Source of the DNA: Bryobacteraceae bacterium
Lineage (GTDB): Bacteria > Acidobacteriota > Terriglobia > Bryobacterales > Bryobacteraceae
DNA length: 64,000 nt
Assembly: GCA_041394945.1 (NCBI GenBank)
Contig: JAWKHH010000006.1
Span: 26,573 to 90,572, forward strand
Direction of reading: 5' to 3'
The notes under the pieces are model-generated. The model was not told the DNA's origin, did not search any database, and saw nothing but the letters and a program-made list of their open reading frames with translations. Of this stretch, positions 51,866 through 58,751 are shown one piece after another (position 1 is the first letter of the stretch; the number at the start of each line of letters is the position of its first letter). The translations under genes were made by a program, and so were the position numbers.

Positions 51866-52138
51866 CTACTTCAGGGAATCTACCCAGGCGTAGGCACGCA
51901 TCTGGGCGGCCACGCCGTCCTGTATATCCACTACCGGGTAAGCATCAAAGGTGATGGTATCGGCGTAAGCCGCGGTGGCTTCTCGAATTGCGGCAGCGTC
52001 ACCTTCGACGAGCGCGAAGCCGCGACGGCCATCAAGGCTTTGGTGGTGATGGATGAAGGTGAAGCCCGGTTTCCACTTCGAGAAGCGGGCGAGCGACGTG
52101 CGACCGTCTTTGATTTCGTAGACGAGTATGTACTTCAC
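51866..52138 (-). CDS. DUF3303 family protein
   Basis: 90 residues from a GTG with GGAGG six bases upstream. MKYILVYEIKDG at the start, KWKPGFTFIHHHQSLDGRRGFALVEGD in the middle and ITFDAYPVVDIQDGVA at the end match the small ferredoxin-like domain DUF3303. Function unknown. Intact and so probably expressed, despite broken neighbours. Confidence 0.82.
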   Translation of the reverse strand: MKYILVYEIKDGRTSLARFSKWKPGFTFIHHHQSLDGRRGFALVEGDAAAIREATAAYADTITFDAYPVVDIQDGVAAQMRAYAWVDSLK

Positions 52139-52525
52139 GAGCGTCCTCCAGCGTTATGTTAGCCGACCACATAGCGTAACATGAATTCCGTCTTGTCGGC
52201 GGCGGCGATGAAGGTCGAGCAATCCCGGATGCTTGGGAACATTGGATTGACACTCGATGTACTGATCAACCCTACCCCCAATGAATCCATAGCAGTTGCG
52301 GGCCGAGGGCGATAGCCCCCGGTAGCCCGCCGAAAACGGCGCAGTGTTTAGCGTCGGGCGAAAGGGGTCCCTTTCTCCCGATCCAGATGCCAGGCGCAAC
52401 CCCCTCATTTCGCAGAGGCATGATCGGGCGAAAGGGTGCGGGCAAAAGCCAACGCAGCTTCCGATAATCCGGCGTTTCGTCGACTCCGGTCGAATGCGTC
52501 CTCACTGGGCCTGAAGCGACTCCCG
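52139..52525. other. Gene-free stretch
   Basis: About 390 bp with no ORF that reads as protein on either strand. It holds the second palindromic repeat copy (52361-52379) and, at its right end, leads into the brnT promoter. Confidence 0.5.
52361..52379. repeat. Palindromic short repeat, copy 2
   Basis: AAAGGGGTCCCTTTCTCCC, differing from 50931-50949 at one position. Both copies lie between genes in the decayed region. Confidence 0.5.
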
Positions 52526-52554
52526 TTTACAGTACATACGGCTGTCCGTACACT
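52526..52554 (+). promoter_or_regulatory. brnTA promoter with operator palindrome
   Basis: TTTACA at 52526-52531 and TACACT at 52549-52554 are separated by 17 bp. The spacer contains TACGG-CTGT-CCGTA (52537-52550), a palindrome placed where an autoregulating antitoxin would block RNA polymerase. The transcript would start within a few bases of the GTG of brnT, so it could be leaderless. Confidence 0.55.
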
Positions 52555-52561
52555 TTTGGGT

Positions 52562-52838
52562 GTGTTCTTCGAATGGGACCCGAACAAGGCTTCGGTCAAT
52601 CTCGAGAAGCACGGAGTGCGGTTCGCCGAAGCCGTGGCTGTGTTCGCTGACGGCGAGGCGGTTACGCGAAGAGATGACGGCGACGACTTGGATGAAGAGC
52701 AGTTCGTTAACGATCGGCACGGGACTGCGCGGGCGCGTGCTGGTAGTGGTTTATTGCTACCGGGACGACCGGATTCGTATTATTTCTGCGCGGCCGGCGA
52801 CTGGGTCCGAACGTGAGCAGTACGAAGCAGGGCTATGA
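52562..52838 (+). pseudogene. brnT: BrnT-like toxin, one frameshift
   Basis: The GTG frame reads FFEWDPNKASVNLEKHGV and then FAEAVAVFADGEAVTRRDD, the N-terminal half of BrnT. At GTTAACG near 52712 an extra base moves the correct reading into the next frame: TIGTGLRGRVLVVVYCYRDD and RIRIISARPATGSEREQY, the catalytic half, ending at TGA 52836-52838. The total length is 3n+1, consistent with a single inserted base. BrnT is a RelE-like ribonuclease. As written, the toxin is inactive. Confidence 0.82.
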
Positions 52839-53035
52839 AAGACAACTACGATTTCAGCAAAAGGCAAGCGGGGTCGAGTGATTGCGGAGCCTCCGGTGGA
52901 GCCTGTTAAGGTACGGATCACGATCCGGTTGGATGAGGATTTGATTGAGAGTATGTGGAGGGGAAGAGTCCGAAGTGGGAGGAGGCGTTGCGGCGCATCA
53001 TTCGTGAGGAGATCGGCCGGAAGGACGCGGCGTAA
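52835..53035 (+). pseudogene. brnA: BrnA-like antitoxin, two frameshifts
   Basis: ATG overlaps the brnT stop as ATGA. MKDNYDFSK starts in frame; then an extra A in AAAA (52858-52861) shifts the frame to GKRGRVIAEPPVEPV and KVRITIRLDEDLIE, the ribbon-helix-helix strand of BrnA. A second indel after that gives EGKSPKWEEALRRIIREEIG and the end at TAA 53033-53035. The two indels compensate in length (201 bp). Confidence 0.8.
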
Positions 53036-53054
53036 AAGCCACGCGGTCCAAGGG

Positions 53055-53205
53055 TCAGGGCACCTCTCGGCGCGAATAACGCTTCTTGCGAGGTGGGCGG
53101 ACGTCGGAGAGTTGCTCGAGCCAGGCTTCCAGGCTGAGACCGAGCGCGGCGGCCTTAGCCTCGAGGGGCGGCGTGCTGCTGGTCAGGGATTTCGATGGTT
53201 TTCAT
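53055..53205 (-). pseudogene. Frameshifted small antitoxin-like gene
   Basis: ATG at 53205 reads MKTIEIPDQQHAA, then an extra base near 53161-53166 shifts the frame; the correct continuation is LEAKAAALGLSLEAWLEQLSD and RPPRKKRYSRREVP, ending at TGA 53055. This matches the N-terminal region of a small antitoxin class beginning MKTIEIPDE. Full-length members are longer, so the C-terminus is also missing. No partner toxin is seen. Confidence 0.6.
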
Positions 53206-53216
53206 TTCTGCCTGCC

Positions 53217-53390
53217 TTATTTGCCGGGGCGGATGATTCCGAGGAACGAATTGACGGCGTGGTCGAGGATCCGGGTGATGGTCAGAGCTCGGGCGATGGC
53301 GATGTAGTGGAGCACGACGAGCCATCCGGCTCTGACTTTGCGACGCTGCTTGAGCGCTTCGTAGTGCTCGACGCGCAGGTCGGCGACCAT
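53217..53390 (-). CDS. Small hypothetical protein
   Basis: 57 residues (MVADLRVEHYEALKQRRKVRAG then WLVVLHYIAIARALTITRILDHAV). It has one weakly hydrophobic helix after a basic stretch. It ends 11 bp before the frameshifted antitoxin on the same strand and could share its transcript. No ribosome-binding site is evident and no family is recognised; it may be a remnant. Confidence 0.35.
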   Translation of the reverse strand: MVADLRVEHYEALKQRRKVRAGWLVVLHYIAIARALTITRILDHAVNSFLGIIRPGK

Positions 53391-53418
53391 TTGAGTGATT
53401 AGGGCGATGGAGGAACCC

Positions 53419-53736
53419 ATGCTCGCCGACATCACCCGCCACAGCCGCTTCACCGCCGACGAGTTTCGCGCGCTGGCGACAGTGCAACCAGTCGACCCGG
53501 CCGCCCTGCACCGCCGCATCCGCGCCATGATCGAGGATGCCGAACAGTTCCTCGCCGGCCTTCCCAGCGATGCCGCCGGCGTCGTATTCGTGCAGGAGGA
53601 AATACCCGTTCAACCGGATACCGATCACCTCGACCGCTACCAGCGACGCCCCGGATCGCCCGGTGGCATCTGGCCCTCGTCGCCGGAAATCACGAGCGCC
53701 ATGCTCGAGCACTACCGCGCGCCGCGCGATTCCTGA
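53419..53736 (+). CDS. Hypothetical protein
   Basis: 105 residues; the ATG at 53419 follows GGAGGA by about six bases. The sequence (ADITRHSRFTADEFRALATV, RIRAMIEDAEQFLAGLPSDA, VVFVQEEIPVQPDTDHLDRYQ) reads as a soluble helical protein with a C-terminal Pro/Ser-rich part. No family recognised. It is divergent from the 53217-53390 ORF and lies 50 bp before the amidohydrolase. Confidence 0.5.
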   Translation: MLADITRHSRFTADEFRALATVQPVDPAALHRRIRAMIEDAEQFLAGLPSDAAGVVFVQEEIPVQPDTDHLDRYQRRPGSPGGIWPSSPEITSAMLEHYRAPRDS

Positions 53737-53786
53737 CGTCTACTTGCCTTCCGCCCCGTCCTACCTGGGCTACAATCACCCCACCG

Positions 53787-54539
53787 ATGCGCGACGGCTT
53801 CCAGATCTTCGACACCCACACCCACCTCGGGGCCGCCCGCCACAGCGGCCGCCAATGCGACGAATCTCAAATGCTCGCCCACATGGACCGCCACGGCATC
53901 GACCGCTCCATGCTCATCCCCTTCCCCGTCGTCGATGACTACCGCGCCACCCACGACCTCATCGCCCAAGCCCTCGCCCGCCACCCCGGCCGCTTCGCTG
54001 CCGCCGCGTGCCTCGACCCCTTCGTCCCTCCCGCCGAGTACACCACGGAGATCGCACGCTGCGCCTCCCTCGGCTTCGGTGCTCTCAAAATCCAGCCGCA
54101 GTACCAGGCTGTGAATCCCCTCTCTACCCGCAACGACCATATCTTCGAAGCCGCCCTCCGTCACCGTCTCGCCCTCATCGTCCACACCGGCGCCGGAGCC
54201 CCCTTCGCCCTCCCCAGCCTCTGGATCGCCGCCGCCCGCCGCTTCCCCGATCTCCCCATAATCCTCGGCCATGCCGGCGGCGGCCTCTACGTGCTCGAGG
54301 CCATCGTCGCCGCGCTCGAGTGCCCCAACATCTACATCGAACTCTCGAGCCTCATGCCCCACCACGTCCTCGAAGTCCTCCGCCACGTCCCCGCCTCCCG
54401 CCTCATGGCCGGCTCGGACCTTCCGGAGAGCATTGAGGCCGAGTTCGACAAGATCCTCACCCTCGAAATCGACGGCCACGAAAAAACGCAAATTTTGTGG
54501 GAGACTCCCACCCGGGTATTCCGCACTCATTCCATGTGA
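53787..54539 (+). CDS. Amidohydrolase-family metal-dependent hydrolase
   Basis: 250 residues, TIM barrel. IFDTHTHLGAARH gives the N-terminal HxH metal ligands (His11, His13); LALIVHTGAGAP, PIILGHAGGG and LMAGSDLPES supply the remaining His and Asp. This is the amidohydrolase_2 (PF04909) pattern. The natural substrate is unknown. The stop overlaps the next start by 4 bp (GTGA), so it is translationally coupled to the sugar epimerase. Confidence 0.87.
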   Translation: MRDGFQIFDTHTHLGAARHSGRQCDESQMLAHMDRHGIDRSMLIPFPVVDDYRATHDLIAQALARHPGRFAAAACLDPFVPPAEYTTEIARCASLGFGALKIQPQYQAVNPLSTRNDHIFEAALRHRLALIVHTGAGAPFALPSLWIAAARRFPDLPIILGHAGGGLYVLEAIVAALECPNIYIELSSLMPHHVLEVLRHVPASRLMAGSDLPESIEAEFDKILTLEIDGHEKTQILWETPTRVFRTHSM

Positions 54540-55522
54540 AGATACTGCTGACCGGGGGCGCCGGCTTCATCGGCTCCCATCTCGCCGAACGTCTGCTCGG
54601 CGAAGGTCACACGCTCGAAATCATCGACGATCTCAACGACTATTACCCGCCCGCGCTGAAGCTCGCCAACCTCGACGCCATCCGCCGCAAGGGCGACTTC
54701 GTCTTCCATCGCATCGACATCCGCGACACCGCCGCCGCCGCCGGCGTCGTCGCCGCCCTCCGGCCGGACGCCATCATCCACCTCGCCGCGCGCGCCGGCG
54801 TCCGCCCATCGCTCGAACAGCCGCTGCTCTACGAACAGGTGAACGTCCTCGCCACCATCGGACTCCTCGAAGCCGCCCGCACCCACGGCGTCCGGAAGAT
54901 CGTCTTCGCCTCGTCGAGTTCCATTTACGGAATCGCCAATCAGGTGCCCTTCCGCGAAGACGACGCCAATAACCTCCCGATTTCTCCCTACGCCGCCACC
55001 AAGCTCGCCGGCGAGAAGATCTGTTTCACTTACTCGCACTTATATGGGCTGAGCATCGTCTGCCTTCGCTTCTTCACCGTCTTCGGACCCCGCCAGCGCC
55101 CCGACCTCGCCATCCGCAAGTTCGTCGAACGCATCTCGCGCGGCGAGCCCATTCCCGTCTACGGCGACGGCTCGGCCGGCCGCGATTACACCTTCGTCGC
55201 CGACACCGTCGACGGGATCGTCCGCGCCCTCCACCACGACACCCGCTACGACGTCTTCAACCTCGGCAACTCACACCCGGTCGCCCTCCGCGACATGATC
55301 GCCACCATCGAAGCCGTCACCGGCCGTAAGGCGATCGTCGAACGTCAGCCCGATCAGCCCGGCGACGTGCCCATCACCTACGCCGACATCGCCAAGGCGC
55401 AGCGTCTGCTCGGCTACAACCCGTCGACTCCGCTGCGCGACGGCATTGAGGCCTTCGTCGCCTGGGCCAGTCCCTCTTCCGCCTCCGTTTTCGAACCCGA
55501 GCCCGCCTCTGCTTGCCGATAA
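54536..55522 (+). CDS. NAD-dependent epimerase, UDP-glucuronate 4-epimerase-like
   Basis: 328 residues from a GTG. Extended SDR: LLTGGAGFIGSHL, then IIDDLNDYYPPALKLANL, which matches the D.LNDYYDP.LK motif of UDP-glucuronate epimerases. SSSSIYG and catalytic YAATK follow, then TVFGPRQRPDLAI and YGDGSAGRDYTFV. It would convert UDP-glucuronate to UDP-galacturonate for surface polysaccharide. The last residues run into the fliW leader, 15 bp upstream of fliW. Confidence 0.88.
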   Translation: MKILLTGGAGFIGSHLAERLLGEGHTLEIIDDLNDYYPPALKLANLDAIRRKGDFVFHRIDIRDTAAAAGVVAALRPDAIIHLAARAGVRPSLEQPLLYEQVNVLATIGLLEAARTHGVRKIVFASSSSIYGIANQVPFREDDANNLPISPYAATKLAGEKICFTYSHLYGLSIVCLRFFTVFGPRQRPDLAIRKFVERISRGEPIPVYGDGSAGRDYTFVADTVDGIVRALHHDTRYDVFNLGNSHPVALRDMIATIEAVTGRKAIVERQPDQPGDVPITYADIAKAQRLLGYNPSTPLRDGIEAFVAWASPSSASVFEPEPASACR

Positions 55523-55537
55523 GAGCAAGCAGAGGCA

Positions 55538-55993
55538 ATGCCGTTTCTCCAATCCGAACACCTCGGGCAGATTGAATACGATCCCGCCGACGTCATTCAT
55601 TTCCCCCAGGGCCTTCCGGCCTTCGAGGGCGAACGCGAATTCCTCGCCCTGGACGTCCCCGGCAAGGCGCCGCTCGTCTTTCTCCAGAGCGTGTCTTCCC
55701 CCGGCCTGACGTTCATCACCCTCCCGCCCGCCTGCATCGACCCCGGCTACCGCCTCGAACTCCCCGAGGACACGCCCTTCCTCGACGCGCCGCTCACCGT
55801 TCTGGTCATCGTCAGCATCGGCCGCCAGGGCGAAGTTACCGCCAACCTTCTCGCGCCGGTGGTCATCGACAAGAACACCCGCAACGCCATGCAGGTCGTC
55901 ATGGCCGGGTCCAACTATCCCGTCCAGCACCCGCTGTCCTCCGCGCCCGGCGCGCCGCCCGCTCCCGGAAGGAGCGCTCCGGCATGCTCGTAA
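55538..55993 (+). CDS. fliW: Flagellar assembly factor FliW
   Basis: 151 residues. Conserved FliW phrases: IEYDPADVIHFPQGLPAFEGEREFLALD, FLQSVSSPGLTFITLPP and VTANLLAPVVIDKNTRNAMQVV. FliW binds either flagellin or CsrA; when flagellin accumulates, CsrA is released to repress flagellin translation. The C-terminal 20 residues are Pro/Ala-rich and overlap the csrA start by 10 bp, so the two are co-translated. Confidence 0.93.
   Translation: MPFLQSEHLGQIEYDPADVIHFPQGLPAFEGEREFLALDVPGKAPLVFLQSVSSPGLTFITLPPACIDPGYRLELPEDTPFLDAPLTVLVIVSIGRQGEVTANLLAPVVIDKNTRNAMQVVMAGSNYPVQHPLSSAPGAPPAPGRSAPACS
55965..55982 (+). promoter_or_regulatory. Hairpin with GGA loop over the csrA ribosome-binding site
   Basis: CCGGA (55965-55969) pairs with TCCGG (55978-55982) around AGGAGCGC, which is the Shine-Dalgarno of csrA, ending one base before its ATG. 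The GGA-in-loop form is what CsrA recognises, so csrA may repress its own translation. Confidence 0.45.
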
Positions 55994-56244
55994 TCCGCAG
56001 AAAGGCCGGGGAATCCATCGTCATCGGCGGCGAGATCGAGATCGAGGTCATTGAGGTCTCCGGCTCCCGCGTCAAACTCGGCATCCGCGCTCCCCGCCAG
56101 ACCCTCATCCTGCGCAAGGAACTGCTCGCCACCGGCCAGGAAAACCAGCGCGCCGCCCTCTCGCTCGGCCACGCCGGCCTCGCCTCGCTCCTCGATTCGC
56201 TGGCCCTTCGAACACCGCCCGAATCGCATCCGCCCATCGGCTGA
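55984..56244 (+). CDS. csrA: Carbon storage regulator CsrA
   Basis: 86 residues. MLVIRRKAGESIVIGGEIEIEVIEV and SGSRVKLGIRAPRQTLILRKEL is the complete CsrA fold, with the RNA-binding Arg near residue 45. It is a dimeric translational repressor binding GGA motifs. A tail of about 30 residues (AALSLGHAGLASLLDSLALRTPP) extends beyond most CsrA proteins. Partner FliW is encoded immediately upstream; the obvious target in this window is the flagellin mRNA. Confidence 0.95.
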   Translation: MLVIRRKAGESIVIGGEIEIEVIEVSGSRVKLGIRAPRQTLILRKELLATGQENQRAALSLGHAGLASLLDSLALRTPPESHPPIG

Positions 56245-56279
56245 TCCATGCTATATTAGGGCTGAATTTCCTTCCTTCG

Positions 56280-56354
<75 letters not shown>

Positions 56355-56388
56355 CCTTTTCAATAACTTCCAAAGCCCGGCTTCATTC

Positions 56389-56408
56389 TGAACACCGTTT
56401 GAACACTG
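56389..56408 (+). repeat. Candidate recombinase arm site, left
   Basis: TGAACACCGTTTGAACACTG contains two TGAACAC units 11 bp apart. A near copy lies inside the right end at 59721-59739. Paired short repeats inside both att sites are what integrase arm binding sites look like. Confidence 0.45.
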
Positions 56409-56409
56409 T

Positions 56410-57519
56410 TTACTGCACGCGCAGGCTTTCTTCGAGTTTGTTCACCAGGCCGAGCCTGCTTTCGACCGGCGATTGGGTGTAGACATTCTGGTTCACATCA
56501 AGGCTGTGCCCCATCTGATCGGCGACCAGCTTGCCTTCGGCCCCGACGGCCTTCATTAGCGTCGCGTGCGTCCGCCGCATCACCTGGAAGTTGGCCCAAC
56601 CGAGGCCTGCTGCCTCCAGCTTCGGCAGCATGTTCCGCCGCCAGCAATTGTCCCGCGACAAGGGCGTCAACTTCTCCGAAGGGAAGACAAAAGCATCGGC
56701 GTCGGTTGAAAGCGCGAACGCCCGCCAAGCCTCAATCTCGGCCAGAAGCCCTTGCGAGAGAGCGGCCTTGCGCGTCGATTGGTCAGTCTTCGGCGTGTCC
56801 AGAGTTCCGCGATAGACCCGTTGTCGGATGTCCGCGTAGGTGGCGGTCAGTTGCCCCCACCGTAGAGCGAAAATCTCGCCGGGACGCATCCCGGCCAGCA
56901 CCGCCAGTTTGGCGATCAGCCGCTCGCGTCGGTCGAGCACAGCGAAACAGGTCTGTACCTCCTTTCCATTCATGACACGGCGTTCACGTTTCGCCGCCTC
57001 CTTTGGTGTGAACAGGAGCAGGGCAGGGTTTCGCGAGACCAAGCCTTCGGCCACGGCCATATCGAAAATCTGCTTGAGGTCCCAGCGCAGGTGATCGACG
57101 ACCGAAAAGGAAAGCGCCTTTGCCTTCGCATCCAGCAAGTCCTGAAGTTCGTCGCGACGGAAGCCGGTGAGCCCGGTTGGTGAAGACGAGCAGGCATAGC
57201 TGGTGATGCGGAGGCGGGGACCGACCTGCTCGTTGCGCTTGAGCTTCTCCATCAATTGCGAAATGCAATAGATCAGGATGTCCTTGTCGTAGATCGTCGC
57301 AAGCCCCTTGACGCTGGGGACGATCTGGAGCCAATTGCCATTATGTTCATACCGGCGTATGGCGGTCTCTGGTTTCTTCGAAAGGGAATAGAAGGGGTGC
57401 TCCATCTGCGGGATGAGGTCCTTCAGGACTGCATCCGCCACGTCGCAGATGAACAGGTCGCCACCGCCATGTTTGGCTTGGACGAGTTGGTCATCAGGAT
57501 TCGGGGTTTTGGGTCCCAT
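56410..57519 (-). CDS. int: Chimera of plasmid RPA N-terminus and tyrosine integrase
   Basis: 369 residues in one open frame. Residues 1-110 match the N-terminus of replication initiator protein A (RPA): DLFICDVADAVLKDLIPQMEHPFYSLSKK, VPSVKGLATIYDKDILIYCISQLM, LRITSY. The RPA reading then continues in another frame (LLVFTNR), pointing to a lost base. From about 117 the protein is an integrase: RDELQDLLDAKAKALSFSVVDHLRWDL, catalytic Arg212 in AGMRPGEIFAL, RRTHATLM, GH at 337-338 and nucleophile Tyr347. The integrase lacks its usual N-terminal arm-binding domain. The gene is therefore expressed from replication-gene signals, overlapping the first iteron. Confidence 0.85.
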   Translation of the reverse strand: MGPKTPNPDDQLVQAKHGGGDLFICDVADAVLKDLIPQMEHPFYSLSKKPETAIRRYEHNGNWLQIVPSVKGLATIYDKDILIYCISQLMEKLKRNEQVGPRLRITSYACSSSPTGLTGFRRDELQDLLDAKAKALSFSVVDHLRWDLKQIFDMAVAEGLVSRNPALLLFTPKEAAKRERRVMNGKEVQTCFAVLDRRERLIAKLAVLAGMRPGEIFALRWGQLTATYADIRQRVYRGTLDTPKTDQSTRKAALSQGLLAEIEAWRAFALSTDADAFVFPSEKLTPLSRDNCWRRNMLPKLEAAGLGWANFQVMRRTHATLMKAVGAEGKLVADQMGHSLDVNQNVYTQSPVESRLGLVNKLEESLRVQ

Positions 57520-57699
57520 GACGCAACTTTCGGGGTTTCAGGTACAGAGGCCCGAGTATTCGGGGTTTCAGGTACGCTGTCAAGGGATTCGGGGTTTTAG
57601 GGACGGGCCGCGAGATTCGAGGTTTCAGGTGCAGAAGTTCGGGGTTTCAGGAACGGCCGGTTCGGGGTAACAGGTACAAATCTTCGGGGTTTCAGGAAC
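57500..57699. repeat. Eight 17-bp iterons (plasmid-type origin)
   Basis: Consensus TTCGGGGTTTCAGGTAC. Starts: 57500, 57529, 57559, 57588, 57616, 57638, 57661 and 57683. Spacing is 28-30 bp for the first five and 22-23 bp for the last four, i.e. near whole helical turns. The first copy lies inside codons 2-7 of the chimeric ORF. Iterons beside an RPA gene are the mark of a replication origin and of autoregulation. Confidence 0.9.
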
Positions 57700-57822
57700 A
57701 GCAGCAACTGAATTCGCGAATGATGTCAGTGAGATAGGGTAAGCCTTCCCAGGCGTAACACTACTTAACTCAGACTCTAACTTATCTAACACTCACCGCA
57801 CCCGCACTGGACCCGTGCGGAT
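57700..57822. other. A+T-richer tract and hairpin beside the iterons
   Basis: 57757-57797 is locally A+T-rich with two TAACACT units, a plausible unwinding region of an origin. At 57802-57820 CCGCAC pairs with GTGCGG around seven bases; a further CCGCAC precedes it. No gene is seen between 57520 and 57927. Confidence 0.4.
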
Positions 57823-57874
57823 TTGGTTGAACGGGGCAGGAGGAAAGAAGAGCGGGCTGGCTTTCCAGGGAAAC

Positions 57875-57903
57875 TTGACATGTACGGTGAAATCACGTAC
57901 ATT
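57875..57903 (+). promoter_or_regulatory. Sigma-70 promoter with operator for the TacAT pair
   Basis: TTGACA (57875-57880), a 17-bp spacer and TACATT (57898-57903). ATGTAC-G-GTGA ... TCAC-GTACAT forms a near-perfect palindrome across the spacer and -10 box, a likely operator for the DNA-binding antitoxin. Confidence 0.75.
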
Positions 57904-57927
57904 ACAGGCGAAGGACCAAGAGGCAGG

Positions 57928-58212
57928 ATGCGACAGGAACCGACCAGCAAGACATCACGGCTCGAAGCGAGGATTTCGCCCGAGGCGCTCGCCGTCGTCC
58001 GTCGTGCCGCCGAAATCCAAGGGCGCTCGGTCAGCGATTTTGTGGTTGCCGCCGCACAGGAAGCTGCACATAGAGCAGTGTCCGAGATCGAGGTCATTCG
58101 GCTCTCACGCGAAGCGCAGGAACGTTTTGCTGACCTCCTGCTGAAACCGCCACGCATCAGACCTGCACTGAAGAGAGCCTTCAAACGTCACCGAGCACTC
58201 GTCAAGCCGTAA
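57928..58212 (+). CDS. tacA: TacA-like antitoxin (DUF1778)
   Basis: 94 residues from the ATG at 57928, 25 bp past the -10 box; an upstream in-frame start would precede the promoter. SRLEARISPEALAVVRRAAEIQGRSVSDFVVAAAQEAAHRAV is the DUF1778 ribbon-helix-helix domain, and SREAQERFADLLLKPPRIRPALKRAF is the toxin-neutralising tail. It pairs with a GNAT toxin one base downstream. Intact. Confidence 0.92.
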   Translation: MRQEPTSKTSRLEARISPEALAVVRRAAEIQGRSVSDFVVAAAQEAAHRAVSEIEVIRLSREAQERFADLLLKPPRIRPALKRAFKRHRALVKP

Positions 58213-58213
58213 T

Positions 58214-58717
58214 ATGGCCGACACGGTCCGCATCACGGCGCTCGACGAGCAGCATGATCGTTCTTCGTTTGCCAGCGGTTCGGATGCTCTCGATCGCTAC
58301 TTCAAAACCCAGGCGTCACAAGATCTTCGCCGGCGGATCGCCACATGCTTCGTTGCCGTGAGCGACGAGACCGACGAGATTGTCGGCTACTACACGCTCG
58401 CCGCCACCAACATCGCGTTGACCGATCTTTCGCCCGCGACGGCAAAGAAGCTGCCACGCTATCCAACGGTTCCGGCCGTCTTGCTGGGCCGTCTCGCCAT
58501 CGCGAAATCCCATCAGGGCAGGGGCCTCGGAAGTGTGTTGCTCGTCGACGCCATCAAGCGGTGCTCACGCGCAGAACTTGGAATCTTCGCGATCGTTGTG
58601 GACGCCAAAGACGAGGGGGCACAGCGATTTTATGAACATTTCGGGTTCAGTTTGCTGCCGGGTGCCGGGCGCCGGCTCATGCTTCCGATGAATGAGGCGT
58701 TGCGCAACCTGGGATGA
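58214..58717 (+). CDS. tacT: TacT-like GNAT toxin
   Basis: 167 residues. F.SGSDALDRYFKTQASQDLRRRIATCFVAV at the start, GYYTLAATNIAL in the middle, LLGRLAIAKSHQGRGLGSVLLVDA (acetyl-CoA loop) and ARFYEHFGF-like QRFYEHFGFSLL (Tyr) are all typical of TacT/AtaT toxins. These acetylate aminoacyl-tRNA and block translation. The pair would stabilise the integrated element. Confidence 0.93.
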   Translation: MADTVRITALDEQHDRSSFASGSDALDRYFKTQASQDLRRRIATCFVAVSDETDEIVGYYTLAATNIALTDLSPATAKKLPRYPTVPAVLLGRLAIAKSHQGRGLGSVLLVDAIKRCSRAELGIFAIVVDAKDEGAQRFYEHFGFSLLPGAGRRLMLPMNEALRNLG

Positions 58718-58751
58718 ATTGATGCCTGCAAGCTCCTGGTTTTGATGCGGC

